A stretch of DNA of 64,000 bases from Epiperipatus broadwayi (lineage: Eukaryota; Onychophora; Udeonychophora; Euonychophora; Peripatidae), in the NCBI GenBank assembly GCA_028023455.1, contig JAQFVV010006271.1, forward strand, positions 5,054,366 through 5,118,365, read 5' to 3'. Shown one piece after another: positions 38,961-54,544 of this stretch; the first letter of the stretch is position 1; each line of letters opens with the position of its first letter. The notes below the pieces were generated by a model that was given only the letters and a program-made list of their open reading frames with translations, had not been told where the DNA came from and did not search any database. A program made the translations under genes and the position numbers.

Positions 38961-41900
38961 CGCACAAATTTATAAGGCTACTCCGAGGTTTTTTTTTTTT
39001 TTTATTATTCTCTATGGAAAAATTAAGATGCGTATATCATAAAGAAAAATTTATGTAAAAGTTATAACAGAGAAAGAATGTCTGTCTTTTTAAAGGAAAC
39101 ATTATAAAGTATATAGTACCACAATTTTAAAAAGAAGGAAAAAAGTTACAGAATAATAATATGAAAGAGCTATTGTGTTTTATGAAAAAGGAACCGAAAA
39201 AACTTTCTCTAAGAAGAATTAAAAATATTATAAAGTGTTCATTAGAGAAATGCTTAATAAAGATAAAGATTTGGAAAATATAAATCTAATATACTTAATG
39301 AAATAAATCCATGGAGACAGAAAAATTTACTGAATATTTAAATCAAAGTACCTAGAAGATGCATCATAAAAGTCACGCGGGAAAATATTAGCAGAAAATA
39401 TTAGAAGAGAATATGTAGACGTTTTCTTTAAGGGATTAATTGATATCATAATTAATAATTGTATTAAATATTATAAAAACCAAGGATTATCATCTATGAA
39501 TATTTATTAAACAGAGCAATAATTGTTTTACCTTAAAATTGAACAAGCAGGGAGGAGAACATTAAGTGACTGAAGAAGAAATAATAAACATTTTTTTAAG
39601 CTTTAGTATGAACGGTTTTCAAGGAAATTTGATGAAGAAGTACAGTAAATATAGTTTGAAATATTTTTTTTACTAATTTATTTTAAAATACAAAATGTTA
39701 TGTGAGATTAGGGAAAACATAAAACATAAATTTAGTAATATAAAAATTTAAATATAATAGCTTGATAAAATTATAGAAATAGTGTTTAAAATAAAGTGTA
39801 TGGATGTGAATCTTATATCTACAAGGATCAAATGGATGGTGAAGCCTACGGAACGCGATCGAGGAGATAAAGGTCGTTTGGTAATTTTAATAGTTATTTA
39901 TAATGCATAATGTATTTTTTTAGATCATCTAATGACCTAAGAATGAAGTGTGAAAGTTTAAATTATATGTACACATTTTATACAACATTTTTAACATATT
40001 ATGAGTTACGAGTAATTCGGAATATGCATGCAATAATTTATTTAAAGTATATTAATAATATAATTTAACAGAACAATTGTGTGATTCTTTTGAACTTTCA
40101 TGTGATAAAGTATTCAGATATTTAAATAGTTTGTATATGATTAAATATGCAGAGGAAAGTAGTAAAAAGATTTTCTTATAGAACAATGGAATAGTTTTAA
40201 AATATCAATGAATTTTATTATTGTTAGTAATGCAGATATGTATTTGTCGATGTACAGTATAGAAAAAATCTTGAGAAATAAGATCGGATAGTGACTTGGA
40301 AGTACTAGTGGAGAGGAAACCAAGATGATGTGGTTTTTTTTTTAAGAAATAGGAAAATATAAGGGATTTGGTTCATATTTAGTTTTGTGTGATTTAGTAT
40401 AGTTAACAAAGTCCTATGACTGAACACATATGGTTTGGACAGTGTTTTGCATATCTTTAAACTTTTGATGTTTGAATAAAGCTGAAGAAATAGCTTTAGC
40501 ATCGTTCCTATGATAGAGGTTGGTAGACAGGTAAAGGTCACTCCTCTATAGTGTATTTTAATTCACTGTGCCATGATTGTCAAGGTATATGACGAGTAAT
40601 ATTCTAGTTGTATTTTGATCCTATGCATCTATCTTCGCTATCCTTATTTCGTGAATCTGCATCGGACAGAAATATATTTTCAAAGAAATAATGAATAAAA
40701 TAGAACTGAAGATATGTTATCGTTTATGTAAGAATAGTTTATTTGCTTGAATGTATAGAATTGTGTAACTTTAAAATTGAAAGTCCAAAATATCATAAAG
40801 AGAGAATCATATAATACATTGTAAAATTAATTCAGAAATGAATATAAGATTTTGAAAAGAAATCTAAACCAAGTATTTTAAAAGTGATAATAAAATTTGA
40901 ATTTTATTTTAATATTAATGTTGGAGGGAATGAGTATTGCATATTTATCGAGAGAAAAAAAATTCAATAAGGTATAATAAACATATACTTGTCCATGGTA
41001 TATTAATAGTTATAATTATATCATCCAAAGTAAGGCTTAAATGAAAATATTAGGATTAATAAACATCGGATAATGAATAATAAAACCTAATACAGAACGT
41101 AGAATAATGTCTTGACTTTGTAAGATTCCATACAACCAATATGAAACTAAATTTTGTTATTTTGTAGAATTTTATTACGAATGTAAAATTTTGTAAAAAT
41201 GTAATTTTAATAATATTAGGGATGAAAAGTGTTTGTGTTAATCATATAAGAAATGCATTTTGTAATAAGCTAACCATAATAATAAATCAAGTAATAATAC
41301 TGTATTTTCTTAAGTGTTAAAAAAATAAGATTTAACTAGGAAAAGTAAATAATATTTTGATTTCATTTTATAAACTAATAAACTAAGTTGAGATATGAGA
41401 GTAAGGGATATCCAATGTATATAGTGTAAAAATATTGTTAATTTATTTATGTTGTTAATAAACTTTGTTTTAAATTTATTTTCAAGTTTTTGTGTCCGAG
41501 TTGTTATTTCTCCACATGGATGCATGAAATCACGATACATTTATAATTGAAACAGACATATAAGTTTTGCACAAAAGGTAAACATAAAAGTGTTATAATA
41601 ATTTTGAGAATTTATTGGTATGTTAAAATTAAAAGATCATAATTTTATATTATTTATTGGTCATAAGTCGGTTGCCACAATATTACATTAAATTATATGC
41701 TAATGTTGCCACACGTATTCTGTTGTCAGATTATTAAAATACTACCATGTACGTATTTATTTATTTCATTTTAGGAAGAAATAAGATTATATTATATTAT
41801 TATTGTTATTATTATTTTTATTATTATTAGTTGCTGTGTAGTAGATTATGACATAAAATTCCCTTTTCATATTTTACTACCGTAATGTTAAATCAGTTAG

Positions 41901-42090
41901 AATACAATTTATGAACCTGAGATTTTATTTTTATTTTACTTCATTTTATTTAATTAAGCTAGATTCTTGTTATAAAGAAGATTAAGATATGATTATTATT
42001 TTAATCATAGTGAATAGAGCTTAGAAAGTCGTAAGAATACTATGAGTTAGTTATTTGGTATAGTAAAAAGGGGGGATAGTGTTCTTATGC

Positions 42091-42125
42091 CATTGAGGTA
42101 GTATCGTGTGGATAATGGCTCAATG
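42091..42125 (+). other. Conserved hairpin near the 3' end of E2
   Basis: CATTGAG/CTCAATG stem identical to that in E1, with loop sequence changed. Confidence 0.45.
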
Positions 42126-42374
42126 TAGTCTTTCTCGTTCCCGGTATTGTCACTCCATTTCTCATGAAAATAGTAAATATTTGTTAATTCAATTTTAAAA
42201 TTGAACCGAATTTGTATTTTAAAATTAGAGCTAGTAATCATTTTAATTAATGCTGAATATTTCATTTATTTATTTGTTAACTGAGCTAGAACCCGTAATA
42301 TTCGTAATAAACAGTATATTTTGGGATGAGAATGCACGGGGGGGAGGTTAAAATATATATATATATATATATAG

Positions 42375-43847
42375 TCCCATTTATTTATATATGGTAAAGA
42401 TATATTGGCATTTGGTAAAAGCTAAAAAAAAGAGTAAACTTTGATTTTTTTTTGTTAGTATAATTTATTTCTTTAAAAACGTACAGTGAAAGATAGAATT
42501 GTCTTTCGTATTTTTTTTATGTAATTAAAAATAAAAGTTAAAATTGGAGAAAACAAAAGACACAGAATAGCAATCCAGATAAATTAAAAGAATTCCAAAA
42601 GTAAAATGATAAGCTAAAAGAAGAATATTTTAGCTAATTAAAGATGGCAGAATTATGCTGAAAAAATAAAGACTTAGTAACATAAATTTTATAAAGAATA
42701 TACAAGATTATCAACGTATATTTTAACAAACAAAAGATTTGTGCAGAAGCCTGAAAACTGGACCTCTTGTAGAAAAAGGCATGACCAGTTTTGAACATTG
42801 TCTTGGTTTGCCTGTTATTCTTTTGGTTGGTTTTGGATTAAAGAATCCAGACCACTCTACGATGAAATAATTCTTCATGCAAGAGTAGACCGGAACTTTT
42901 GCTGACATCATTACTGAAGATGGACACCAGAGAAGGTTTCACGACTAACCTATACAATCAGCACCAAGAACAACTAATCACCACTGGCCGAGCTCATTCT
43001 AAACCAAAAAACTATTCATAGTTATCTACTACTTTCTCAATAAATTTACCGGTAAGTTATGGCTTCATTATTACTGATTGTGACAAATTAAAGCGTTTGC
43101 AAACCTCTCGTAAAAATATACGTATATTAGGAACCCATTAGAGACTTTAATTTTTCTGTTCTAGAGACTTTTATTTATCCAAGAACATTTTGTTTATTGT
43201 GAAATTGTTTTTTATTAATTGATTCATATCTGAATTAACTATATTCTCTCCAATTTATTTAATTAGTAATCTCTATTTTAATTTGTTATTATAAAAATAT
43301 TTATTTCTAATACCAACTTTTTTATTTATATGTTATTAATAATATTTATTAGTGTTTATTATTAAATTTATTATTATCTTAGTAAGATTTAAAAATGGAG
43401 TTTACCTTTGCCAATATGTTATAAGTTCCAGGAAAAATAATATTTAAAAGATAATTCTAGTTTACGGTAGAATTACCGATTCTTAAAATCTAATACCGAT
43501 AATTTTGAACAATATCTTTTTTTTTTATTTACAACTTTCAAGACATGCTGGTGACAGATTTCAATGGATTCTTATGGATCCTGGTGCCCAGAGTGAATAA
43601 ATTAAAATCTGATTTCATCAATAGCACAATTAATACCAATTCTAGGCCAAGTTGATCAGGAAATTTAGTTATGTTTTTAGAAATAGAAATACAACTTTCT
43701 TCTTTTTGACATAACTTGATCAAATCACACATTTTATAATTCATATAGAGCCCTAGCAAAACGGTAAATGTTATAATATATATATAAGGAAAGAAAAGAA
43801 AAATCCCACATAAAAATAATGCATGTATTATTTTATTTCCCATTAAT
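42375..43847. other. Unassigned DNA
   Basis: A GC-richer patch at 42730-42990 has a 62-codon minus-strand frame without recognisable domain. At 43551-43596 (+) a short frame reads QWILMDPGAQSE, faintly like a retropepsin D-T/S-G-A active site, but it stops at once. Nothing firm can be called. Confidence 0.35.
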
Positions 43848-46800
43848 GTATATATATATATATATATATTGTAACCCCTCACACTGATCACCAACAACCA
43901 CAAATATCCGGAGGCACCAATTCTATGGATCATAGAATAAAATATTAATCTAACTTTATCCTAAATTATAAATGAGGCTATTAAATAAAGTTTTACCTTA
44001 GCCTAGCTCAGTTGAGGGATACAGAGGTCTATGAGGTGTAAAATGTACATTAGATGTGGGAGGAAATATTATAACTAATAGACAAAACACATATTAAATT
44101 ATAAAATAAATAAGAATTAAATTGGTAAAATTCTACCATCTAAAATTAACAAGTTATAATTTATACTTCACCTCCTCCCATCATCCACATGCATTGAACA
44201 ACCTCTATCATATTAAAAAAATAAACTAATAAATAAAATGTAAAATTTAGAAACTATAATGTATAACAAGTTGGATCTGAAGTTAAACTAAACCTATCAT
44301 TACTAAATTTTTAATCTAATGTAGTTAACTAAATTTATTATTTAATCTGAATTAAATATTGAAGATTTTAGGAAATTAACTTATAGGATGGCTTAATCTA
44401 AAGTCTACTTCTTAACAAATACTATTTACTTATTATGAACATAATAATAATATAAATTAATCAATACCCTAACTAAATAATGTCAGTTAGATAAAGAAAG
44501 AAATCGGGTACATTTTGATTTCAATTCATCATCTAAACAATTACTAAATGATAAACCCTTTTTAGAAACTCAGTAAATTATTGACATCTCAAACAGTGTT
44601 TGGATCAAGGAAATCAATATCATCATGTCTGAATATGTTCATCATTAAATTAAATGAAAATACAATCATATTAAATAAAATAAATGTGTGATCATGTGTG
44701 GAAATATGAAACAGGGATGTATGTTAAAGAAGAATCTTGATTATAATTTTGAATAATAAAATATTTATTACAAAAAAAATATTGTTAAGTAAACATTTAA
44801 TTTCTTTACAATTTGTACGGATATAAGTTCTCGATGTATTAACATCAGTGGTTGAAAACCTACATAATAGCAGAAATTACAAGATAATTTTCTAACTTCT
44901 TATCTAATACATTTCGTCTATCAAGTCACTTTGATTGACTTATGGCATCACATTATATATTTAACCCTAAAGAATAAACGAAAATGAAATCTTTATATTT
45001 TATTGCAAAAATGGTTTTCAGTTATCAGTCACTTCTGATAAACATATGGAACTGAAATAATATAGCCTTACATTTCTGGTAATCAACTACAAAATTTACT
45101 TTATATTCGACATCTTGTCTTTTATATCACTCCTAAATTATTAAGAAATCCAATAAGTCTATAACAAACAACATAGGTTATATATTTCAATTAGATTATA
45201 AAATAAAACTAAAATCTTGGCATTTTTACTTTAAAATGCACATTAACTAAAATAAAGGGTTTGAACCTACGAATAAACACAAAATAAAATTAAATTACAC
45301 ATTGCAAAATGGAAATAATTCTATCAATTAGCTATGTCTTATTTTTGCAAAATAGAAATGAGTAATGCCACTAATTAATTATGATTTGCCTTCTTTGCTT
45401 GCTTATACCAGTTATGATTAAATATTATGGAAGCTGATGATATGAAATTTAAATGATAAATGTAAAATGGTTGAAGTTATGCATGAATGATGGATTTCTT
45501 TTATAACTGTTAAACTATTACTTTATATCTGTATCTGCATTATGCTGTGTGTCATACAATAAATAATTAATACTAATCAACCCAATCGGTTTACTTATGA
45601 ATGTGCAAATAAATCATAATATGCACAATGGCAATGGACCAAACAAGCTTCAGCACTAATTCTAACACAGCTGTTTTGTGAGAAAATCAATTCTACTTTT
45701 ATTCTTCTTCGTGTCAATAAATTAGCTGGCACATACCTATGAATAAGATGAAAGCATTCTATAAGCACATGGGATAAAAGATTTTCACAATTCTAATTTT
45801 ATAACTAACAAGACAATAACTCCCAAGTATACATCTGAGATTACATAAACTGGTGGGAATAAATCTCATCATCAAAACATCAAGGAGATAAAACACTTGG
45901 CTTCACATACTCTAATTCATAATATCAAATATCAAAACTGGATGATTCAATCCACTCTTATCAAATACTTCATTAATAAAGGGACTTTATTTTATCCCAT
46001 AAGATATACTAGGCAATCTACAATATCAAATATTCAAATAACAACAAAAAAGAGAGAATATTCGATCCCACAAGACACAGTAAAACATCATTAACTTTTA
46101 CTACAAATAGCAACTAAACACTTTTCTTATCAAACATAATAAAGAACAATAAACTCATGTTTAAACAAATTATAATCTTTCAAATTTGAACAGTCCATTC
46201 CCATCCTCTGAAACCGATAGATTATATATCATTTTTACTTGCAAATTACACATTATTATAGTTGAGTTTTATAATATACACAGATATACAAGCATAATAA
46301 TAATACAGACAATTCAAATCCCAGTAAGTAAGGAACTAATGTAAAACTTATTAATTACTAACTGTAAACGAAATAATGGGTAAACATTTCATATCTGATA
46401 TAATATTTATAACTTAAAACATATTAATTAGGGTTGAGAAACAAGGCAATAATTCCTATTGGCAAGGTAAGACAAAATAATATTTTTATAGTGAATATAT
46501 ATTAGCACAAATCCAAAGCAAAAGTTTGGCTTGGATATATAATAAAGCTTTATGTTCTAGGTTAAATTATTATTGAAAATTGTAATTTTCTAATCTATTA
46601 AAAAAAAACGCAAAGATATACTATCAGATTTATGTAATGAAACTCTTTTAAAATAATTGTTCACCCCTTTTAATCTTAAATGGGCGTCTCCATCTTACCA
46701 AGCATGTACGTTTAAACTAAAATAATAATAATAAATACCTTGTATAATATTCCCCTAATATTATACATTTAGGAGACGTTCTTAGAGACATAATAAATAT

Positions 46801-46961
46801 AAAATAAAAATAATAAAATCATAAAACAACCTTTAAGCTATCTACCTACTAAATTCGATTAAATAAATAAATAAATAAATAAAGTTCTTTTGTTTTCTCT
46901 TCTGGGTTGAAAATGAAAAGTTTGTTGCAGTTTATACATGACATCCCTTGGTCATGTCTTA

Positions 46962-47255
<294 letters not shown>

Positions 47256-48269
47256 CACACAGAGACAAATATTGACAAAAAAACAACATGTTCCCTCAGG
47301 AAAACAAATAACAATATTATTTTAACTCCAGTATAGCACCTTCAATGTTCTAGCGAAGCTAATGAAGTTGCTGTTAATGTTATAGAAAAAAGTAATAATT
47401 CACATTTCATTCATAAAATATATTAGGCATTTATTTCATGTGTCTTTTTCAGAGCCATTCATAAAACATATATAATTATTTGAACTGATAACATTTATTT
47501 AACTTTCCGTGAGCTGGTTGGCAATATTCTATATGAGAAATTCCATTGCAAATAAAGAGGACAATTAATAAAATAAAAGTCATATTTAGTTTCATCAATT
47601 GTCTACATCCATTTCTCATAGTAGTTGGGAAAAATAATTAGATAATTAGTCGAATTATATATTTAGTCTCATTTTGTAATAGGCAAAAAAAATGATAATA
47701 AAATAAATGATTCCTATGCATTTTTCTTAACCTTCTTATTTATAACAAGCACAAAATTTATCATAAAGAGTTCTTGAGAGACTTAATAATAGTTCACATA
47801 TTTTTTCGACATAACAAAGGTATGCATATGCTGCAGTTGTTCCCTTAATACTATAATTAAAATTTAAAAATAATAATTGTGAAAAATAAACAAACATTCT
47901 TCTGTATTCTTCACAAGTAGGAATAAAATTTAAATAAAATTATTTTGAAATATAATTTTGTACTTCCATTCCATTCTTCATATTACTAATTAATTTTAAA
48001 TACATTATAATGTAGATACACTCTTGCATTTAAAATAGTGATTGAGAATTCTGAAACTGTCAATTAAGAATAAAATTAATGTACCTTTAGTTTGTTCACA
48101 GGAATATCATCTTGAAACTTTTTAGTAATTTTTTTAAAACTTTCAACTTGGTTTTTCTTGAAAGAATAGCCTTTTAATAAAAATTGTACTATTAAACTTT
48201 GTTTAGAGAATAATTTATAGTTCTATCAGTAGAGAATTTTGTTAGTCTTTGTTGGTAGTCTTCTTTGGT

Positions 48270-48340
48270 AGTCCCCTCTTAGAATTATATTTAACTTTTT
48301 TATAACCCTCAAAAAAATTACCCAGCATTTATTCTTCCAA
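48270..48340 (-). promoter_or_regulatory. Putative core promoter of E3
   Basis: Minus strand: GATTGG (inverted CCAAT), GGTTATAAAAAAG TATA box (about 48293-48305) and AAGAGGGGACT (48280-48270). The TATA-to-GGGGACT spacing is close to that in E1. Confidence 0.45.
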
Positions 48341-49190
48341 TCCAAAGTCATTTGAAAGTTCAAAGGTCATCAGACAGAGACTAAGAATTAATTTATGCAA
48401 GAAACTTTCTTGTAGAAAAAAATAGAAACAAAAAAAAACTATTTTGTCTTTTAAATAAATAAAAAAATATTAAATATTAAATTGAACTAAGAATTAAACA
48501 TTCTGTATTATTAAAGTAATGTAATAAAATTAATAATTATTTTAACAAATAAAATATTTTACAGCATATTTGTTGTTCAATAATTCACCAGTACAGTGAT
48601 ACATCAATTCATTTAAAAAGGTAATTAAGCTGGTTTTTAAACTAGTAATGGTAAAATTAAATATTTGGATATGAGATATGATATTTGATGGTTTCATGAA
48701 GCATATGAATGAAAAATGAAGTTGGATAATGATACAGACATAAATGATTATTTACAAATAATGTACTATAGGTATTAAACTGATGTGACTCAAACACAAA
48801 AATTAATGATAATGTGTTAAATATATTTCACTGTTTATACTATAGATTACAATATGAAAAGCAAATGAACTAGAGAATCACTCAAACAAATATTAATACT
48901 GTTCTGTAAACAAATAAAATCAATTAGAATCAACTTAAAGTAAACTGACTAATTTTGTGACAAGACACCCCCTTATCGTATCATTGATTATACACTAAAG
49001 TAAAATATTAAATATCTAATAATCCTCAAATTACACCAACAAGTACTTTTAAGCATAGTTTTAAGTCTTTACCAATTTTTTTTTTTTAAATTTCACGTTA
49101 TTTCATTTTTTTTAATAAGATGATATCAGATATTGCTGATACAATATTACACAATTACAAATAATATTTCTGGTGCCAAACCAGAAGGTC

Positions 49191-49193
<3 letters not shown>

Positions 49194-49228
<35 letters not shown>

Positions 49229-49299
49229 ATATATATAACTACTGTATATCGGAATATATTACAATATATATATATATATATATATATATTGTAACAGTA
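49194..49299. repeat. (TA)n tracts with a short hairpin
   Basis: Two TA runs separated by ~40 bp. AACTACTGT before and ACAGTAGTT after the second run are complementary. Confidence 0.75.
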
Positions 49300-51710
49300 G
49301 TTGGCTTCAAGTATGGTTATTAAAGGAAGTAAAAGGCAATAATGACTACAAAAGAGTGTTTCTTTCAGTTGTTATTATGGATTAAATTAATAGATGTGAG
49401 AACATTTTTGATATAAAATTGAACCCTGTTACAAAACAGTGTGAGAGAAATACTTAACCATTTAAAGGAGTGAACCTATACATCTATATTTATTACATGT
49501 GTTGTTGTGATGTTATGTAAAATTAATTACTAGCAAATAGATTTGTATATGAAGAAGAAGAGGAGCATTTATGTGTGGAGTAGTATTTTTTAAATTTGTG
49601 TTTTATATAATTTTATTTCCGTAAGGTATAGTTATTGAAATAATGTCATTTGTAGCCCATGTTTCTTAATGAATGCAAATTAAAATATAAAGCTGGGGAG
49701 AGTAATAAAATGGATTGAAAGTTGTGACATGGGAAATTTCTCTTAATGACTCTTGTCATCAGAATTTCAACAACTGGTCACTAAGTATTTTGGGACAAGT
49801 GAAACCTGATCCTGCTAAAAGCATTCCTGCAACAATGGTCATTGATGTATGGATAAAAAAGGTGAGGTGAAAGATAGATAAAAAAGAACAATATATTTTT
49901 TTGATTTGTAGTGATTTGGGAAAGTGATCATTATAGAGAAAGAATCACGGAAAGTAAATTTTCATAAAGTTATTTTATTAATTAATAAAAATTACTAAGA
50001 ATGGATTCCATCAAAATGCTGGGGTGAAAGTATCATGTGTATTTGTTAAACTGGTCCATTCTCTAGCTGTTTTGTGACCTGCCTACCACAATGATATTTG
50101 TCTATGGAGATTTTGCCATCTATTTCAAGCAAGTGAAGTTATCACATAGCTCCAAACATCAAGAACTTTCATGCCCTCAATTTTAAAATTACCCACCTAA
50201 CACCTTTAAGATAGATTATCATATGTATAAACATTATGTAATCTTTCATCATCTTCCAGACTGACAACTCTCACTAAGACAATCGCCAGTGTAATGTTGT
50301 AAGCTTACAAATCATCAGCTTTAAACACATGAATGTTCACCCTCAAAAAATAAATATGACTGTCTCTTTTTATATTGAATGAACAAATAATAATTTTGTA
50401 ATAAATTAAGAAATATGCAATTTGACCCAACTTAAAGAAGGAATTATAGAAAATAGATTAAATTATTTAATAAATACAAGTCTAACACATAGTTGCACTC
50501 TTTCATGAATGTGTATACTGATGTTATATATAGGTATCAGAATGACTGGGTTGTATGACTTTATTAGTATATGTGTGTATTAATAAATATTATAATTTTA
50601 AACTATAACTGGTGTATTTATTGGAATTATGAGATCTTTTTAAAATTTATGGGTTATTAGTTATAAAAACTTTCTGATATTTATGACCATATATTTCTAA
50701 AAAAATAAAATAATAAGATTTGTAGAGCATATAGGAAGATTATAAAAGTATATAAATGACATTTTTGTAAGATAACTTCAGCATCATTTTCCCAACAGAC
50801 ATTGTCTTCCAGACCTTGAGTCTGAGCTAATCTGGACAAAGCACCCAATACGATTGACTGGAACCAATTTCTTTTGTTTTCAAGTGATATAATTCATATT
50901 AATTGGTAAGATTGGTGCTTGAGGTTGGACCTCTCCAATGCTCATAAATATACACAGTCAAAGCATGGGTTAATAATCTGTTCTCACTTAAATTATTAGA
51001 ATAGGATTATGGGTAGAATGTTAAAATGGCTTCCCAATGAATGGGGCAGTGAAGGTTAGAAAATGAAATTTAAAAGGCCTTTCCAATGAAAGTTGGAGAA
51101 TATTTTTTTTTTAAAAAAGCCATCTGTGTATTACCTGGCCAGTCAGATAAAACAACTGATTGCAACAAGTTTAAAAATAGATTTAAATGAGGGTGTATTT
51201 TGCAATATATAGATATACTCCAGAAAAGTTCTCAAATAGTCAGAATGATGATTGATAATATTTGTTCAGTGAGATTATATATTTCTTTCAAAAGGGTAGT
51301 ATGGAAAAATGGAAAACTGATCAACTTTGATGATTAGAGGGGTATATGGGTACGGTCGTGGTTTGCAGACTGTACTGTCGCCGCTAGAGGCGCTGTTTCT
51401 GTGTTTTCACACAGAACATACAGTCTTTGCACCATCATTATTTTTTAACATTCATATTTTATAAATTATAATTTTTTGGCATGGATTGTGGGTTTATAAT
51501 TAATATTTTTTTTTCAATTTTTTCCTTTATTTTTTCTGTTTAAGTTCTCTAAATTTATATGCTTTATTTTATATAGACATATCCTTTTGTATTGTCATGA
51601 GTAGATTGTTTAATAAACTAAGAAACTTAAATTTGATTTTTTTTAAAGTTGATGTAAATTTAGATAACGAATCTGAATGTAAAATGTTGTGTGCCTTTTC
51701 TAGTCATGTG
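49300..51710. other. Mostly unassigned DNA
   Basis: An open plus-strand frame without ATG at 49709-49870 (53 codons, GC-richer than its surroundings) ends near an AAG-GTGAGG donor-like site, with a CAG acceptor-like site inside. It could be an exon or an old transposon fragment; no family is recognised. A GC-rich patch with CGCTAGAGGCGCTG lies at about 51389-51410. The rest is AT-rich. Confidence 0.35.
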
Positions 51711-52895
51711 ATTATATATATATATGGCTGCAGAAAGGAGTTTGCTATTAACTGAAAGGAGACCCTTTGATTCCTCTTGGAGGCCTTAAAGGAACTGAGC
51801 AGGGCAAATTCCTAATGTCCACTCCATAAGTTCTTGTCGTTGCAGCTGTTATTACTATATGTTTATTCATATAGTATACGAACATGGATGGTCTGCTCAC
51901 CAACACGCATTAGCCAGTGTGGTGAGTTTATTGGCTTTTTACCTCTGAGTTTAAGATCAAGAAACACCATGGTCTTTCTTCTCAGTGCCTGATAAGGCAG
52001 AATGAATGTTTGTGTAAATGATAAAGATTTTTCCCAATTATACAATTATGACAGACAAAAATAAAGCATGGCCCTTAATCCCAGGAGGCTGTAAAGTCAC
52101 CAACCAAGGCAGCGGTTGGTGGCCGAAGGCGGAGGGTGCTAAGAATATCCTGGAGGCAGACCCAGGCTGCCATTTGATGACGACTTTTTATTTAGGTACT
52201 TACAACTGCAGATCACTTTCAAGTGAAGGAAGATTGCAAGAATTAGAAGAAGAACTCTCTTATAGTAATGGGATATTATTGGACTTTGTGAAGTTAGAAG
52301 AAAAGGTGAATAGACAATTGATTTAAAAAGTGGACATATGCTCTATTATAAAGGCACAAATATTGGAAATACAAGTGGAGTAGGATTCATTATAAATAAA
52401 AAGTGGAAGAACAATATTGTGGAGATTGATGGTGTATCAGACAGAGTGGCAAGATTAGTTATACAACTTAATAGCAGATATCAAATGCAGATAATTCATG
52501 TTTATGCCCCAACAAGTTCTCACAGTGATGAAGTAGTAGAAGATTTTTATATGGATGTACAAAAGGCTTTTGATCAGAGTAAACAACATTTTAAAATTGT
52601 TATGGGAGATTTTACTGCTAGAATTGGTAAACAAATGAAAGATGAAAGTGTTGTAGGTAATTTTGGTTATGGTAATAGAAATGAGAGAGGACATAGACTT
52701 GTGGAGTTTGCAGAGAAGGAAAAACTTTATATTATGAATTCTTTTTTTGAGAAAAATGTTAGAAGGAAATGGACATGGAAGCATCCAAATGAAGGTACAG
52801 CAGAATTGGATTATATTTTGACTAACAGGAAATACATATTTCAAGATTGTAATGTTCTCAATAAATTTAAGCTCACAAACTTTAAATTTAATTAA
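51711..52895 (+). mobile_element. RTE-clade LINE, copy 1 (5' part)
   Basis: A GC-richer 5' region (51760-52190) with a GGCAGCGGTTGGTGGCCGAA stretch leads into an endonuclease frame. The sequence stops abruptly near 52870, before the reverse transcriptase. LINE copies normally lose their 5' end, so this loss of the 3' side implies later deletion or insertion. Confidence 0.75.
52183..52895 (+). pseudogene. RTE LINE apurinic-like endonuclease (copy 1)
   Basis: An exonuclease-endonuclease-phosphatase domain in two frames with a break near 52325. The N-terminal strand reads LGTYNCRSL. Further motifs are VYAPTSS, GDFTARIG (GDFN-like catalytic block; Asn replaced by Thr) and WTWKHP...AELDYIL. The final S-D-H motif is lost where homology ends. 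The arrangement is typical of RTE-clade elements often annotated as craniofacial development protein 2-like. It would nick target DNA for target-primed reverse transcription but is broken here. Confidence 0.8.

Positions 52896-54544
<1,649 letters not shown>

Larger units (their letters stand above)
37713..42353 (+). mobile_element. E2: copy 2 of the TGT...ACA-ended element family
   Basis: It begins TGTGCCCTTAT after (TA)n, like E1. Homology continues through an ACACACACGCTTG block, the CCAAT/TATA promoter, the ATG-GAA small ORF, the CATTGAG/CTCAATG hairpin, AACTGAGCTAG near the 3' end, and a G-rich GGGGAGGTT terminus before (TA)n. The terminal ACA is mutated. The copy is substantially diverged from E1, so insertion is old. 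No transposition enzyme is readable. Minus-strand open frames at 40141-40541, 41310-41540 and 42047-42265 are not conserved in E1. Confidence 0.62.

Noticed and set aside
43551-43596. Retropepsin-like DPGA motif (+)
   Set aside because: Only a few residues match, it is followed by a stop, and no adjacent reverse transcriptase is seen.
43538-43933. 131-codon minus-strand ORF
   Set aside because: It includes (TA)n-encoded Tyr-Ile runs and crosses the E3 boundary; no domain recognised.
49740-49775. CTGATGA on the minus strand as another hammerhead
   Set aside because: The bases after GAAA do not form a palindrome and no helix I partner is found.
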